DNA from: Actinocatenispora sp036503555
GTDB taxonomy: Bacteria; Actinomycetota; Actinomycetes; Mycobacteriales; Micromonosporaceae
Length of the DNA: 64,000 nucleotides
Direction: 5' to 3'
NCBI GenBank assembly: GCA_036503555.1
Contig: DASXWQ010000067.1
Location: 1-64,000 of the forward strand
Shown: piece after piece, positions 42,694 to 51,718 of the stretch
Layout of the letters: each line of letters starts with the position of its first letter
Position numbering within the stretch: position 1 is the first letter of the stretch
Notes under the pieces: generated by a model
The model's input: only the letters and a program-made list of their open reading frames with translations
Databases searched by the model: none
What the model was told of the DNA's origin: nothing
Program-made: the position numbers and the translations under genes

Positions 42694-43859
42694 TCGGGCA
42701 GCGCGATCGCGGTCGCCGCGCGGTGGATGGGCTCGATCACCCGGGCCATCATCCGGTCGCGGCCGGGCAGGCGACCGACGATCCCCAGCATCAGCATGGA
42801 CATCCGCACCTGCGCGTTGGTGCGCAGCACCATCCGCCTGACGTTCGCCGGGCCGAGCTTCTGGTTCGCCTCGACGTACGGCCGCATCCGGCGCTCGTAC
42901 GCGGCGAACGCGGCGCGGTGGTCGTCGGTCGCGGCCAGCTCGCCGGCCAGCACGTACGCCCCGACGAGGGCGAGGCTGGTGCCCTGTCCGGACGCGGGTG
43001 ACGCGGCGTACGCGGCGTCGCCGACGAGCGCGACACGCCCGCGGCTCCACGCGCCCATGTGTACCTGTGCGAGCGTGTCTGCGTAGAAGTCCGGCGCGTC
43101 GGCCATGCCGGCGAGTAGCCGCGGCACCTCCCATCCGGCCCCGCGGTACGCCGCCGTCAGCTCGGCGCGCGGGTCCGTCGGGGAGTCGGCGGCCGCGTAC
43201 AGGAACATAGCCTTGGCGCCGTCGTCGCGTGCCGTGCTGTACGTCAGGGCCGTGCGCCCGGCCTCCACGTACGTCAGCTCCTCACGGTCCAGGCCCAGCT
43301 CGTTCGGCACGCTGTAGACGGCGATCCGGTAGCCCATCGACCGCAGGTAGTCGTCCTCGGGGCCGAAGGCCAGGCGACGGGTCCGGGAGTGCAGCCCGTC
43401 GGCGCCGACGACCAGGTCGTACGTCCGGGTGTCGCCGCTGTCGAAGGTGACCGTGACGCCCGAGGCGGTCTCGGTCAGGTCGGCGATCGCGTCACCGTAC
43501 CGGCAGTCGATGTCGGTCGCGCCGGACAGCAGGTCGACCAGGTCGCCGCGGTGGATCTCCGCGTCGCCGTGCACCCGGCCGCCGAACGTGTCGCCGTCCA
43601 TGCCGGCCACCCGCCGCCCGGTCGCGTCGACGACGTGGCCGCCTCGTACGTCGGTGGTGCGGGCCCGGATCTCGTCGAGCAGCCCCATCCGTGCCACCAC
43701 GTCCAGCGCCGCACCCCGGATGTCGATCTTGTACCCGCCGGCGCGCGGCGCGGGTGCCCGCTCCACCACGGTCGGCGTCCAGCCGTGCCGGCGCAGCCAG
43801 TACGCCAGCGTGAGGCCGGCGACGCCGGCGCCGGAGACGAGCACGGTGCGGTTGGCCAT
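42687..43859 (-). CDS. FAD-dependent monooxygenase (PHBH fold, TetX-like)
   Basis: A 390-residue class A flavoprotein monooxygenase. FAD motifs: VLVSGAGVAGLTLAYWLRR (GxGxxG, about residues 6-24), DLVVGADGLHSRTRR (the DG motif, about 148-162) and GRVALVGDAAYAASPASGQG (the GD motif, about 274-293). It hydroxylates aromatic or polyketide substrates with NAD(P)H and O2; many relatives modify antibiotics. The divergent TetR gene and its operators imply substrate-inducible expression. AAGGAG precedes the ATG. Its 3' end overlaps the HAD gene by 7 bp (convergent). Confidence 0.85.
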   Translation of the reverse strand: MANRTVLVSGAGVAGLTLAYWLRRHGWTPTVVERAPAPRAGGYKIDIRGAALDVVARMGLLDEIRARTTDVRGGHVVDATGRRVAGMDGDTFGGRVHGDAEIHRGDLVDLLSGATDIDCRYGDAIADLTETASGVTVTFDSGDTRTYDLVVGADGLHSRTRRLAFGPEDDYLRSMGYRIAVYSVPNELGLDREELTYVEAGRTALTYSTARDDGAKAMFLYAAADSPTDPRAELTAAYRGAGWEVPRLLAGMADAPDFYADTLAQVHMGAWSRGRVALVGDAAYAASPASGQGTSLALVGAYVLAGELAATDDHRAAFAAYERRMRPYVEANQKLGPANVRRMVLRTNAQVRMSMLMLGIVGRLPGRDRMMARVIEPIHRAATAIALPDY

Positions 43860-43904
43860 CGGAAGCTCCTTCGACGAACGGATCGTGCCGCAGACGATAC
43901 AACC

Positions 43905-43953
43905 GTGTTAGACGTTTGTGCAAGACGCGCGTCTGACACATGCGTGTTAGCAT
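43905..43953. promoter_or_regulatory. TetR operators between monooxygenase and tetR
   Basis: GTGTTAGACG (43905-43914) and CGTCTGACAC (43930-43939) form an inverted pair with one mismatch. A perfect palindrome AGACGCGCGTCT (43923-43934) overlaps the second arm. A third half-site GTGTTAG (43944-43950) overlaps the -10 TAGCAT (43948-43953) of the tetR gene. The arrangement fits autoregulation and repression of the divergent monooxygenase. Confidence 0.65.
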
Positions 43954-43960
43954 CGTGATC

Positions 43961-44524
43961 ATGGGAAACCGGGACGCGCTGCTCGACGGCGCGACGCGCT
44001 GCCTCTACGACAAGGGCTACGCGCGGACCACCGCACGCGACATCGCCACCACGGCCGGCGTCAGCCTCGCCGCCATCGGGTACCACTTCGGGTCGAAGGA
44101 GGCGCTGCTCGACGCGGCACTGGAGCGTGCGATCGAGGAGTGGGGCGACGACCTCGCCCGGTCACTCGCCGCGCGCGGGCCGGTCGCCGCCGGCGCCGAG
44201 GCGTTCCAACGGGCCTGGACGGCGGTGCTCGACTCGCTCGCCGAGAGCCGGCCGCTGTGGGCGATCCAGTTCGAGCTCATCGCGCATATCGAGCGCACGC
44301 CCGACCTGCGCCGGAGTTTCGCCGACGCGACCCGCCGCGCCCGCCTCGAACTCGCCGCCATCTTCGGTACCGCCACCGCGGACGAGGCCGCCGCCCTCCG
44401 CGTCGGCGCGCTCTACCAGGCGCTTCTCGTCGGCGTGGTCGGTCTCTGGCTCGTCGACCCCGACGACGCCCCGTCCGCGCCCGACCTGCTCGACGCCTTC
44501 CGTACCGTCGCGGCCGGCCTCTAG
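43961..44524 (+). CDS. TetR family regulator
   Basis: A 187-residue repressor. The DNA-binding domain is ALLDGATRCLYDKGYARTT and ARDIATTAGVSLAAIGYHFG (helix-turn-helix about residues 24-48), ending in SKEALLDAALE. The C-terminal ligand domain is helical with no readable ligand clue. The ATG at 43961 is 7 nt downstream of TAGCAT, so a leaderless start is likely; the longer frame from 43940 would begin inside the operator. Divergent from, and likely repressing, the monooxygenase gene. Confidence 0.85.
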   Translation: MGNRDALLDGATRCLYDKGYARTTARDIATTAGVSLAAIGYHFGSKEALLDAALERAIEEWGDDLARSLAARGPVAAGAEAFQRAWTAVLDSLAESRPLWAIQFELIAHIERTPDLRRSFADATRRARLELAAIFGTATADEAAALRVGALYQALLVGVVGLWLVDPDDAPSAPDLLDAFRTVAAGL

Positions 44525-44528
44525 CCGG

Positions 44529-45548
44529 TCAGAACGTGGTGCCGCGGCGCAGCAGCAGGCGGTGCAGCGTCTGCTGGATCGTCTCGCGTACCTGGTCGGC
44601 GAGGCCGAAGACGTCCAGCGGGTCGTCCGGGTCGATGTCCAGCGTCGTCGTGTCGATCGGCTCGCCGAACTCGATCAGCCACTTGCTCGGCAGCGGTACC
44701 AGGCCGAGCGGCCCCAGCCACGGGAACAACGGCGTGACCGGGAAGTACGGGATGCCGAGCAGTCGCGCCAGCGGCTTGATGTCACCGATCAGCGGGTAGA
44801 TCTCCTCGGCCCCGACGATCGACACCGGCACGATCGGTGCACCGGTACGCAGCGCCGCCGACACGAACCCGCCGCGGCCGAACCGCTGGAGCTTGTACCG
44901 GTCGGTGAAGCGCTTTCCCACGCCCTTGAAGCCCTCGGGGAACACGCCGACGATCTCGCCCTCGCGCAGCATCCGCTCCGCGTCCGGGTTGCAGGCCAGC
45001 GTCGCGCCCGACTTCCGCGCGAACTCGCCCAGCACCGGCGTACGGAAGATGAAGTCGGCGCCGAGCAGCCGCAGGTGCCGGCGCGCCGGATGCTCGTCCA
45101 GCAGCGCGAGCTGGAGCATCATGCCGTCCACCGCGATCGTGCCGGAGTGGTTGCCGACCAGCAGCGCCCCGCTGTCGGACGGCACGTGCTCCAGCCCGGA
45201 CACCTCGACCCGGAACCAGTCCCGGTAGATCGGGCGCAGCGTACGCGCGAAGACCTGCTCGGTCAGCTCGGGATCGAACCCGAAGTCGTCGACCGGGTAG
45301 TCGCCCGTGATCCGCTTCCGGAGGAACGCCAGGCCGTCCGCGACCCTCCGCTCCCACACGTCCCCGTCCCGCGCCGCCTCGGCCACCGTCCGGCCGGCCG
45401 GCGCGTCGTCCGCACCAGCATCGGCCCCATCGGGCGCGGCGCCGTGAGGCGCGGAGTCGCCGGGCATCGCGCCATCGGGCGTGGCGGCGCCGGAAACGGG
45501 ACCGGTGTCGTCGAGTGCGGCGTCGACGGGCTCGGGGGCGGCGGTCAC
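44529..45548 (-). CDS. 1-acylglycerol-3-phosphate acyltransferase family (PlsC-like, Rv0502 type)
   Basis: A 339-residue acyltransferase with an N-terminal acidic, disordered extension of about 60 residues. The PlsC domain shows LLVGNHSGTIAVDGMML (N-H-x4-D, about residues 128-144), FPEGFKGVGKRF (the E-G motif) and APIVPVSIVGAEE. It transfers acyl chains to a glycerophosphate-type acceptor at the membrane. The GTG start overlaps the epimerase stop (GTGA), so the pair is coupled, as in the mycobacterial Rv0501-Rv0502 order. Confidence 0.82.
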   Translation of the reverse strand: MTAAPEPVDAALDDTGPVSGAATPDGAMPGDSAPHGAAPDGADAGADDAPAGRTVAEAARDGDVWERRVADGLAFLRKRITGDYPVDDFGFDPELTEQVFARTLRPIYRDWFRVEVSGLEHVPSDSGALLVGNHSGTIAVDGMMLQLALLDEHPARRHLRLLGADFIFRTPVLGEFARKSGATLACNPDAERMLREGEIVGVFPEGFKGVGKRFTDRYKLQRFGRGGFVSAALRTGAPIVPVSIVGAEEIYPLIGDIKPLARLLGIPYFPVTPLFPWLGPLGLVPLPSKWLIEFGEPIDTTTLDIDPDDPLDVFGLADQVRETIQQTLHRLLLRRGTTF

Positions 45549-46621
45549 CGGTCACCTCCCGGACGCAGCAGTCCGCGTACGCCGGCGACGAGCGACCGGC
45601 CACCGGACGCGAGCGTACGTTCCAGTGCGTCGACGCCGTTCGGGCTGACCGGGGCGCCCATCCCGTGGCCGGTGATGAAGTCGTCGAACGCGACGGGCGT
45701 CGAGCGCGGCTCGTAGCCGAAGTCGTCGATGAGCCGGCGTACGTCCACCACCCGACCGTGCACCAGGAAGTCGAGCTGGTCCAGCGAGAAGTCGACCAGC
45801 CCGCTGCGCCGGGCGAGCCGCGCCACCGCCGTCATGCCGGGATCGGGCACCGGTACGGGCACCCGGCCGGCCCGGCGTACCGCCTGGGACAGCAGCAGCA
45901 CGCCCGGCCCGGCCACGTTGAACGAGCCGGGATGGTCCTCGGCCACGGCACGGCACAGCACCTCGATCGCGTCGTCGGCGTGGACGAACTGGATCCGCGG
46001 GTCGTGCCCGAGCACGGTCGGTACGAGCGGGAGCGAGAAGTACCGGGTGAGGGTGGTGTCGGCGCGCGAGCCGACGAACGGCGCGAACCGCAGCACCGTC
46101 ACCGACACGTCCGGCCGGCGCCGCCGGAAGCCGCGGACGTACCCCTCGATCTCGACGATGTCCTTCGCGTACCCGCCGCGGGGCAGCGCGCGCAGCGCCG
46201 TGTCCTCGGTGAAGATCGCCGGGTCGCGCGGGGACGCCCCGTACGCCGCGGTCGAGGAGCGGACGACGATGCTGCGCACCGTGGCGGAACGCTGGCACGC
46301 CGCGAGGAGCTGCAACGTCCCGATGACGTTCAGCTCCTTCATCGCATCCCGGCCGCCGGCGCCGCCGGGGCCGGCGACCACGGCCAGGTGCGCGACGGTG
46401 TCCACGCCGCGGTCCTCGATCAGGGACGCGATCGCCGGGCTGCTGATGTCGGCCTGCACGTATTCGGCGCGGCCGAGCAGCTCGGTCAGCTCGCCGCTCG
46501 GTTCGGTGACGTCGACGCCGAACACGCGGGCCACCCGGGGGTCGGCGGCGAGCCGACCGGCGGCCTGGGCCGCGAAGTACCGGCTGACACCGGTGACGAG
46601 CACCGTGCGCGGATGCGGCAT
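45545..46621 (-). CDS. NAD-dependent sugar epimerase/SDR-like protein (Rv0501 type)
   Basis: A 358-residue extended short-chain dehydrogenase/epimerase. Nucleotide binding is TVLVTGVSRYFAAQAAGRL (about residues 5-23; G-x-x-x-x-x-A variant of TGxxGxxG) with VFGVDVTEPSG following. DTVAHLAV and the S-x-x-x-Y-x-x-x-K equivalent (RSSTAAYG and YAKDIVE) are present. Substrate not readable. GGGGG precedes the ATG at 46621; the frame extends 89 codons upstream antisense to bS22 without support. Confidence 0.8.
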   Translation of the reverse strand: MPHPRTVLVTGVSRYFAAQAAGRLAADPRVARVFGVDVTEPSGELTELLGRAEYVQADISSPAIASLIEDRGVDTVAHLAVVAGPGGAGGRDAMKELNVIGTLQLLAACQRSATVRSIVVRSSTAAYGASPRDPAIFTEDTALRALPRGGYAKDIVEIEGYVRGFRRRRPDVSVTVLRFAPFVGSRADTTLTRYFSLPLVPTVLGHDPRIQFVHADDAIEVLCRAVAEDHPGSFNVAGPGVLLLSQAVRRAGRVPVPVPDPGMTAVARLARRSGLVDFSLDQLDFLVHGRVVDVRRLIDDFGYEPRSTPVAFDDFITGHGMGAPVSPNGVDALERTLASGGRSLVAGVRGLLRPGGDR

Positions 46622-46739
46622 GCGCGCCCCCAACGCGATGAGGTGGAGATCGCCGGTCGAACCGCGGCGCGCGGGTGGCGGTGCGGGCCGTCCGACGGCG
46701 TTCGTCGCCGGCGGCACCCGCCCACCCGCCTCGCGCGGG

Positions 46740-46841
46740 CTACTTGCCCTGGCGGCGACGCTGGATGCGGGTCTTGCGCAGAAGCTTGCGGTGCTTCTTC
46801 TTGGCCATGCGCTTGCGGCGCTTCTTGACGACGGAGCCCAT
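46740..46841 (-). CDS. Ribosomal protein bS22 (AURKAIP1/COX24 domain)
   Basis: A 33-residue, extremely basic protein: MGSVVKKRRKRMAKKKHRK, then LLRKTRIQRRRQGK. This matches the short actinobacterial bS22 proteins found in mycobacterial ribosomes (Rv0500B type). AAGGGG lies upstream of the ATG at 46841. It lies 118 bp before the epimerase gene, the same order as in M. tuberculosis. Easily missed by gene finders owing to its size. Confidence 0.93.
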   Translation of the reverse strand: MGSVVKKRRKRMAKKKHRKLLRKTRIQRRRQGK

Positions 46842-47158
46842 ACGTCAGTCCCCTTGTTGCGGTCGTGCCGGGCCTGCGCGTGCGGCACCAGCGTCGGGTA
46901 GTGAACACCAAACCTTAGCCGGGCGCCTCGGCGGCCGGCTCGGCGGCCGTACGTGCGCGGACCGACGTCACACCAGCGGTGCTCGGTCGGCCCGTCGACG
47001 ATGCGCCAGGAAAGGGTCTCGAGAGGACAGCCTAGCCGGCCCCGCGGTCTCGCGCCGCACGGGCGCCGGCATGCGACGGCCGGTACGCGACCGGGCGCCG
47101 GCCACCGCCCTGCGACGGTACCGGCGCCTGGCTCACGAATGCCGTGCGAAATGCGAAG
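46842..47158. other. Gap without a supported gene
   Basis: About 317 bp between bS22 and the DUF397 gene. It must hold the bS22 promoter. In mycobacteria a small BldC-like gene lies nearby; I see no such frame here. Confidence 0.5.
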
Positions 47159-47383
47159 TCAGCTCAGGTCGAAACGACCGTCGCGGACGTCACCAAGGAA
47201 CGACGCCCACGCGCCGCCACCGAAAACGAAGGCCGTACCCAGCCGATTCTTGGAATCCCGCACGCCCACACCGGACGGCACGAAACAGACCTCGACGCAG
47301 TTGTTCCCGCCCCCGCTGCGGGTACTCTTGCGCCAGGCCGCGCCGGCCAACTCGGTGGGGTACGCGGTGCCTACGTAGTGCAT
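47159..47383 (-). CDS. DUF397 protein, second copy
   Basis: A 74-residue DUF397 protein with WRKSTRSGGGNNCVEVCFVP and GVRDSKNRLGTAFVFGGGAW. The ATG at 47383 is favoured by AAGGAG 5 nt upstream; a GTG at 47386 is 2 nt too close. Paired with the XRE-DUF5753 gene as at 30.1-31.1 kb. An extra cysteine in VEVCFVPSG differs from the first copy. Confidence 0.87.
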   Translation of the reverse strand: MHYVGTAYPTELAGAAWRKSTRSGGGNNCVEVCFVPSGVGVRDSKNRLGTAFVFGGGAWASFLGDVRDGRFDLS

Positions 47384-48231
47384 CACAGCTCCTTTGTCAG
47401 CGCGACGATGCGCTCCAATGCATTGTCCGGCTTGAGCGCCGCCGCACGTAGGTGGTCGAACATCAAGTTATAACGACGGACTTCCAATTCGGTTTCCAGA
47501 TAAAGGCCGCCGGTGGCGTTGTCGAGATAAACGACATCCGGGTCTTCGGGATCGGGGAAACCGAGGATGACAAAAGCGCCGTCCATGCCGGCGTGTTCGC
47601 CGCTGTCGAACGGGGCCACCTGAATGGTCACGTTGGTGTACTCGGCCACCGCGGCCAGGTGGTGCAGCTGTTCACGCATGACCTCGCGCCCGCCGACCCA
47701 GCGGTGCAGAACCGCCTCGTCGAGTACGAGCCAGAGTTCGGGGGGATCGCCCTCGGTCAGCAACTGCTGGCGGGTCAGCCGAAGGTCGACGCGGCGTTCG
47801 ATCTCCTCCGGCGTGAGGTCGGGCCGGGCGGCGCGGATCGCGGCCCGCGCGTACTCCCGGGTCTGGATGAGGCCGGGGATCAGCAGGGCCTCGTAGGTGC
47901 AGATGGTCGCGGCGGCGGCCTCCAGCCCGATGTACGGGCCGAGCGCGACGTCGCTGTACGGGTGCCACCACGCCTTCTGGCGTGCCTCACGCGCGATCTG
48001 GACGAGCTCCTCGCACTTGTCGCCGTCCACTCCGTAGATGTGCAGCATGAACCGGACGTCGCGGGCGGTCGGGGCGACCTGCGCGTTCTCGGTGCGGGAG
48101 ATCTTGGACGCCGAACACTCCATCTTTCCGGCGACCTGGTCGATCGTGAGGCCCGCTTCCTCACGCAGCCGGCGCAGCTCCATGGCGAGCCTGCGGCGCC
48201 GTGCGGTGGGGCTCCGTCGTCTGAGGGTCAT
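47383..48231 (-). CDS. XRE-family regulator with DUF5753, second copy
   Basis: A 282-residue regulator: helix-turn-helix LRRLREEAGLTIDQVAGKM, then CSASKISRTENAQVAPTARD (about residues 18-58), followed by DUF5753 (KAWWHPYSDVALGPYIGLE, IPGLIQTREYARAAI and YTNVTIQVAPFDSGEHAG). GGAGG precedes the ATG. It is clearly diverged from the first copy in the helix-turn-helix, so target sites probably differ. Confidence 0.88.
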   Translation of the reverse strand: MTLRRRSPTARRRRLAMELRRLREEAGLTIDQVAGKMECSASKISRTENAQVAPTARDVRFMLHIYGVDGDKCEELVQIAREARQKAWWHPYSDVALGPYIGLEAAAATICTYEALLIPGLIQTREYARAAIRAARPDLTPEEIERRVDLRLTRQQLLTEGDPPELWLVLDEAVLHRWVGGREVMREQLHHLAAVAEYTNVTIQVAPFDSGEHAGMDGAFVILGFPDPEDPDVVYLDNATGGLYLETELEVRRYNLMFDHLRAAALKPDNALERIVALTKEL

Positions 48232-48524
48232 CGCCTACCTCCTCGGGCATACCGACTGGAGGCCCGTCCGCGGCGCGTGACCGCGGCAGACCCCAGCCGA
48301 TCTTGCACCTCTTGGTGGTCCATGCCCAGACCGGAACGGCGATTCCACAGCGAACCGCCGAGAGGGGATCACAACCCGTCAATGGGTAATGACAACCGGC
48401 TACCGGTCGCGTCTGCCGTGTTTCGGTGGCAGAGGGGCAGTTTCTGGACCTTCCACCGGCCTAACGACACCGACCCGCCGAAGTGGCGCCCGATCCCACG
48501 TCAGATGGGCCACTGCCGCGGGAG

Positions 48525-49445
48525 TCAGCCCCGGGTACCGAGGGAGCGCAGGAAGAAGGCGAGGTTCGCCGGGCGCTCGGCCAGGCGGCGCATGAGGTAG
48601 CCGTACCACTGGACGCCGTACGGGACGTAGATGCGTACGGTGTTGCCGTCGTCGGCGAGGCGACGCTGCTCGTTCGGCCGGATGCCGTAGAGCATCTGGA
48701 ACTCGAACGTCTCCGGGGCGCGGTCGAACCACCTCACCCGGTCCTCGGCGATCGCGACCAGGCGCGGGTCGTGCGTCGCGACCATCGGGTGGCCCTCGCC
48801 GCCCATCAGGATGTTCAGGCACCGCACGTACGACCGGTCGACGTCGAGGCGGGACTGGAACGCCACCGACTCGGGCTCCGAGTACGCGCCCTTGCAGAGC
48901 CGGACCCGCGAACCGGGGCCGGACAGCTCACGGCAGTCGGCCTCGGTGCGCCGCAGGTACGCCTGGAGCACGGCACCGGTGTCCGGGAAGTCCTTGCGCA
49001 GCTGCATCAGCAGCTCCAGCGTGGAGTCCGTGGTGGTGTGGTCCTCCATGTCCACGGTGACCGTGGTTCCGGCGTTCGTCGCGGCCTGGCAGATCTCCCG
49101 CGCATACGAGTACGCCAGCTTCTCGTCGAACATCTGGCCCAGCGCGGACAGCTTGATGCTGACCTCGGTGGGCGGGCAGAGCCCGGCGGCGGACAGCGCG
49201 GCAAGCAGGTCCAGGTACGACTGCTTCGTCTGGTCGGCCTGCTCCGGGCTGGTGGTGTCCTCGCCCAGGTAGTCGAGGCTCACGGCGAGCCCCGCCTCGA
49301 CGAGGTCGCGGCTGATGCGCAAGGCGTCGTCGACGGCGGAACCCGCGACATAACGCCGGACGACGTCCCGGCTGACCGGAGCCGTCTCGACGAGCCGCTC
49401 GACCCGGTCACTGCGGGCGGCGGCGAGGATCACCGATCGGAGCAT
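48525..49445 (-). CDS. Proline dehydrogenase
   Basis: A 306-residue monofunctional FAD-dependent proline dehydrogenase (first step of proline to glutamate). Family motifs: GLAVSLDYLGEDTTSPEQAD, EVSIKLSALGQMFDEKLAY, TTVTVDMEDHTTTDSTLELL, RVRLCKGAYSEPESVAFQS and the C-terminal VPYGVQWYGYLMRRLAERPAN. The partner pyrroline-5-carboxylate dehydrogenase is not adjacent. TAGAGT ends 6 nt before the ATG at 49445, suggesting a leaderless start. Confidence 0.9.
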   Translation of the reverse strand: MLRSVILAAARSDRVERLVETAPVSRDVVRRYVAGSAVDDALRISRDLVEAGLAVSLDYLGEDTTSPEQADQTKQSYLDLLAALSAAGLCPPTEVSIKLSALGQMFDEKLAYSYAREICQAATNAGTTVTVDMEDHTTTDSTLELLMQLRKDFPDTGAVLQAYLRRTEADCRELSGPGSRVRLCKGAYSEPESVAFQSRLDVDRSYVRCLNILMGGEGHPMVATHDPRLVAIAEDRVRWFDRAPETFEFQMLYGIRPNEQRRLADDGNTVRIYVPYGVQWYGYLMRRLAERPANLAFFLRSLGTRG

Positions 49446-49574
49446 GGCCCGACTCTAGCGCCGTACCATGCCCCGGCGACAGGGGACCTGCCCCGGCGCG
49501 TCGCCTGTGGTACCACGGGATCGCGACCCCCTCACCATTGATCTTTCCGTACGCCCGCGGCGGTGGCATCGGAT

Positions 49575-49615
49575 CGTCGGATGGGGCGATTCGGCTCGGC
49601 CCGCCCCATCCGACG
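49575..49615 (-). terminator. Terminator after the 5'-nucleotidase gene
   Basis: CGTCGGATGGGGCG (49575-49588) pairs perfectly with CGCCCCATCCGACG (49602-49615), a 14-bp stem with a 13-nt loop. Confidence 0.82.
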
Positions 49616-49619
49616 CGTC

Positions 49620-51524
49620 TCAGCAGCGAACGCCGGCGGGCAGGGGTGGCCGGCTGTCGCGCCCGGCCGCCGGCGGCGGCACGTACGCCGGGGCGGCGCC
49701 GCGCGCGTGCGGCGCGGTCGACGTGGCCCGGCCCAGCGCGGGCGGGTCGATCGTGCCGCGCAGCCGCAGGTACCGGACGAAGCCCTCGTGGTCGAGGGTG
49801 TGCCGGACGGCGTCGGTGTACTCGGTCAGCGCGGGATAGCCGTCGTAGGCCAGCACCGTGTACGCGTTCGTCGCGATCCGGTACGTGCCGGACAGGTCGA
49901 TCGGCGTGCCGTCCACGAGCAGCGTCGCCGGGTCGACGCGCTGCCCGACCGGCGCGGTCGGGTCGTACGTGTAGCGGACCTGGTCGGAGACGGCCAACGG
50001 GAAGAACCGCACCGAACCGTCGGCCTGCGTCTGCCATTGCTGTTCGAGCCCGCGGTGGAACGCGTCGCCGGTCATCGAGACGGTCACGATCGGCGAGTCG
50101 AAGCCGTACGCGGTCCACGCCTCGCCGAAGAGGATCGTCCCGTCGGCGTCCGCCGCGTTCGCGCCCCTCGCGTACGGCAGGTCGCCGCGCAGCGCGCTGA
50201 TTCCCTTGGGCGGCAACGCCGGCAGGAACGCGAACTGCGCGTGCCCGTGCCGGCTCTGTAGGGTGTCCCAGCGGATGAAGTCGGCGACGAGGTTGCCGAG
50301 GGTGCTCTCACCGTCGGCGTTCGGCACGCGCGTCAGGTCGCCGGTCTGCCGGGCGAGCGGCGTCGCGTACAGCTTGTCGGACGTGCCCGACCAGTGGTCG
50401 ACGATGCCCTGCACCTCCGGATCCACCGGCACGTCGCGGGTCACCGCATGGTTGGTGGAAGTGGTCAGCTCGCGGACGACGCGGCCGGTGTCCCGGTCCA
50501 GCTTCAGGTGGATCTCGTTGATGAGCTGGCCGTAGTAGCCGGCCTCGACGACGGGACGCGGTACGCCGTTCGGGTCGGGGACCATCATGTTGAAGCGGCA
50601 GTGCCAGTGCCCGGTGACGATCGCGGCGATGTCCGGGTCCGCCTTCGCCGCCAGCTCGAACGCCGGCCCGGTCGGGTCGACACCCGAGTTGAAGTCCGGC
50701 CCGGCGTACCCGCCCTCGTGCATGACGATGACGATGGCGTGCACACCGCGGCGCTTCAGCTCGGCCGCCGACCGGTTCGCGGCCGCGACGAAGTCGGTGG
50801 TCCGCATCGTCGGCTGGTACGAGCAGTTGAAGCCGGGACCCTCGACGCAGCCCTCGACCGTCACGTGCACGAACCCGATCGGCAGCGTCCGCCCGCCGCC
50901 GGCGTCGACGTACTCGACGTTGTACGCCGGGACGATCAGCCGGCCGTTCTCCCGGTGGACGACGTTGCCGCTGTAGTACCGGAAGTCGGCGCCGTGGAAG
51001 CGGCGGCCCGTCGAGTCGACGAAGCTGTCGTACGGCTGGTCGATCGGGTACGGCGCGCCGTGCTCCATGTGGTCGATCAGGAAGTCGGCGCCCTTGTCCA
51101 GCTCGTGGTTGCCGACGGAGGAGAACCGCAACCCGAGCGTGTTGAGTACCTCGATGGTCGGTTCGTTGTTCTGCGAGTCGACATAGTAGGGCCAGCCGGA
51201 GAAGTTGTCGCCGGCGGAACAGAAGATGGAGTTGCCGTTGCCCTCGCGCAGCCGCTTCAGGTGCGTGGCGAGGTAGCCGACGCCGCCGACGGTCAGCTGT
51301 ACGCCACCGGCGCCGGTGATGAGACCGCCGTCGTTCGGCGCCGGCGGCTGGAGGTACCCGTGCAGGTCGGTGATGTTCAGCAGCTGCACATCGACGTATC
51401 CTTTGCCGCTCACCGGATCCGCCGACGCACGCGTGGACAGCGCGGTGCTGCCGACGGCCGCCGCGGCCATCCCTCCGGCGGCCAGGACAGAGCGGCGTCT
51501 GAGCGGCATTCCGTTGCCGTGCAT
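49620..51524 (-). CDS. Tat-exported 5'-nucleotidase/UshA-like metallophosphatase
   Basis: A 634-residue exported phosphoesterase. The N-terminal LRRRSVLAAGGMAAAAVG is a Tat-type signal with adjacent arginines. The metallophosphatase domain shows NITDLHGYLQ (D-x-H), CSAGDNFSG (G-D), SVGNHELDKG (G-N-H-E), and IVTGHWHCRFN (G-H-x-H). The C-terminal 5'-nucleotidase domain contains ADFIRWDTLQSRHGHAQFA and SMTGDAFHRGLEQQW. The start ATG at 51524 has GGGAGA upstream. It likely releases nucleosides from extracellular nucleotides for uptake. Confidence 0.88.
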   Translation of the reverse strand: MHGNGMPLRRRSVLAAGGMAAAAVGSTALSTRASADPVSGKGYVDVQLLNITDLHGYLQPPAPNDGGLITGAGGVQLTVGGVGYLATHLKRLREGNGNSIFCSAGDNFSGWPYYVDSQNNEPTIEVLNTLGLRFSSVGNHELDKGADFLIDHMEHGAPYPIDQPYDSFVDSTGRRFHGADFRYYSGNVVHRENGRLIVPAYNVEYVDAGGGRTLPIGFVHVTVEGCVEGPGFNCSYQPTMRTTDFVAAANRSAAELKRRGVHAIVIVMHEGGYAGPDFNSGVDPTGPAFELAAKADPDIAAIVTGHWHCRFNMMVPDPNGVPRPVVEAGYYGQLINEIHLKLDRDTGRVVRELTTSTNHAVTRDVPVDPEVQGIVDHWSGTSDKLYATPLARQTGDLTRVPNADGESTLGNLVADFIRWDTLQSRHGHAQFAFLPALPPKGISALRGDLPYARGANAADADGTILFGEAWTAYGFDSPIVTVSMTGDAFHRGLEQQWQTQADGSVRFFPLAVSDQVRYTYDPTAPVGQRVDPATLLVDGTPIDLSGTYRIATNAYTVLAYDGYPALTEYTDAVRHTLDHEGFVRYLRLRGTIDPPALGRATSTAPHARGAAPAYVPPPAAGRDSRPPLPAGVRC

Positions 51525-51569
51525 GGATTCTCCCGTCATCGCGGGCGACCGTCCGGGCGGGCCGAGGGA

Positions 51570-51584
51570 CGTCCACAGTGGACG
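51570..51584. repeat. CGTCCACAGTGGACG palindrome upstream of nucleotidase gene
   Basis: An exact copy of the recurrent palindrome in the 5' region of the 5'-nucleotidase gene, where it could serve as an operator. Confidence 0.55.
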
Positions 51585-51718
51585 GGAAGGCGACCCGGAC
51601 GGTGTGCGCTGGGGACGCACGCACAGAACATAGGTCCGACGCGCGTGCGTACCCATGCATCGGGTGGCTGCGCTTTTGTCCGATCGCGCTGCGCCGGATC
51701 GCCCGTCGTACGGCGGGA

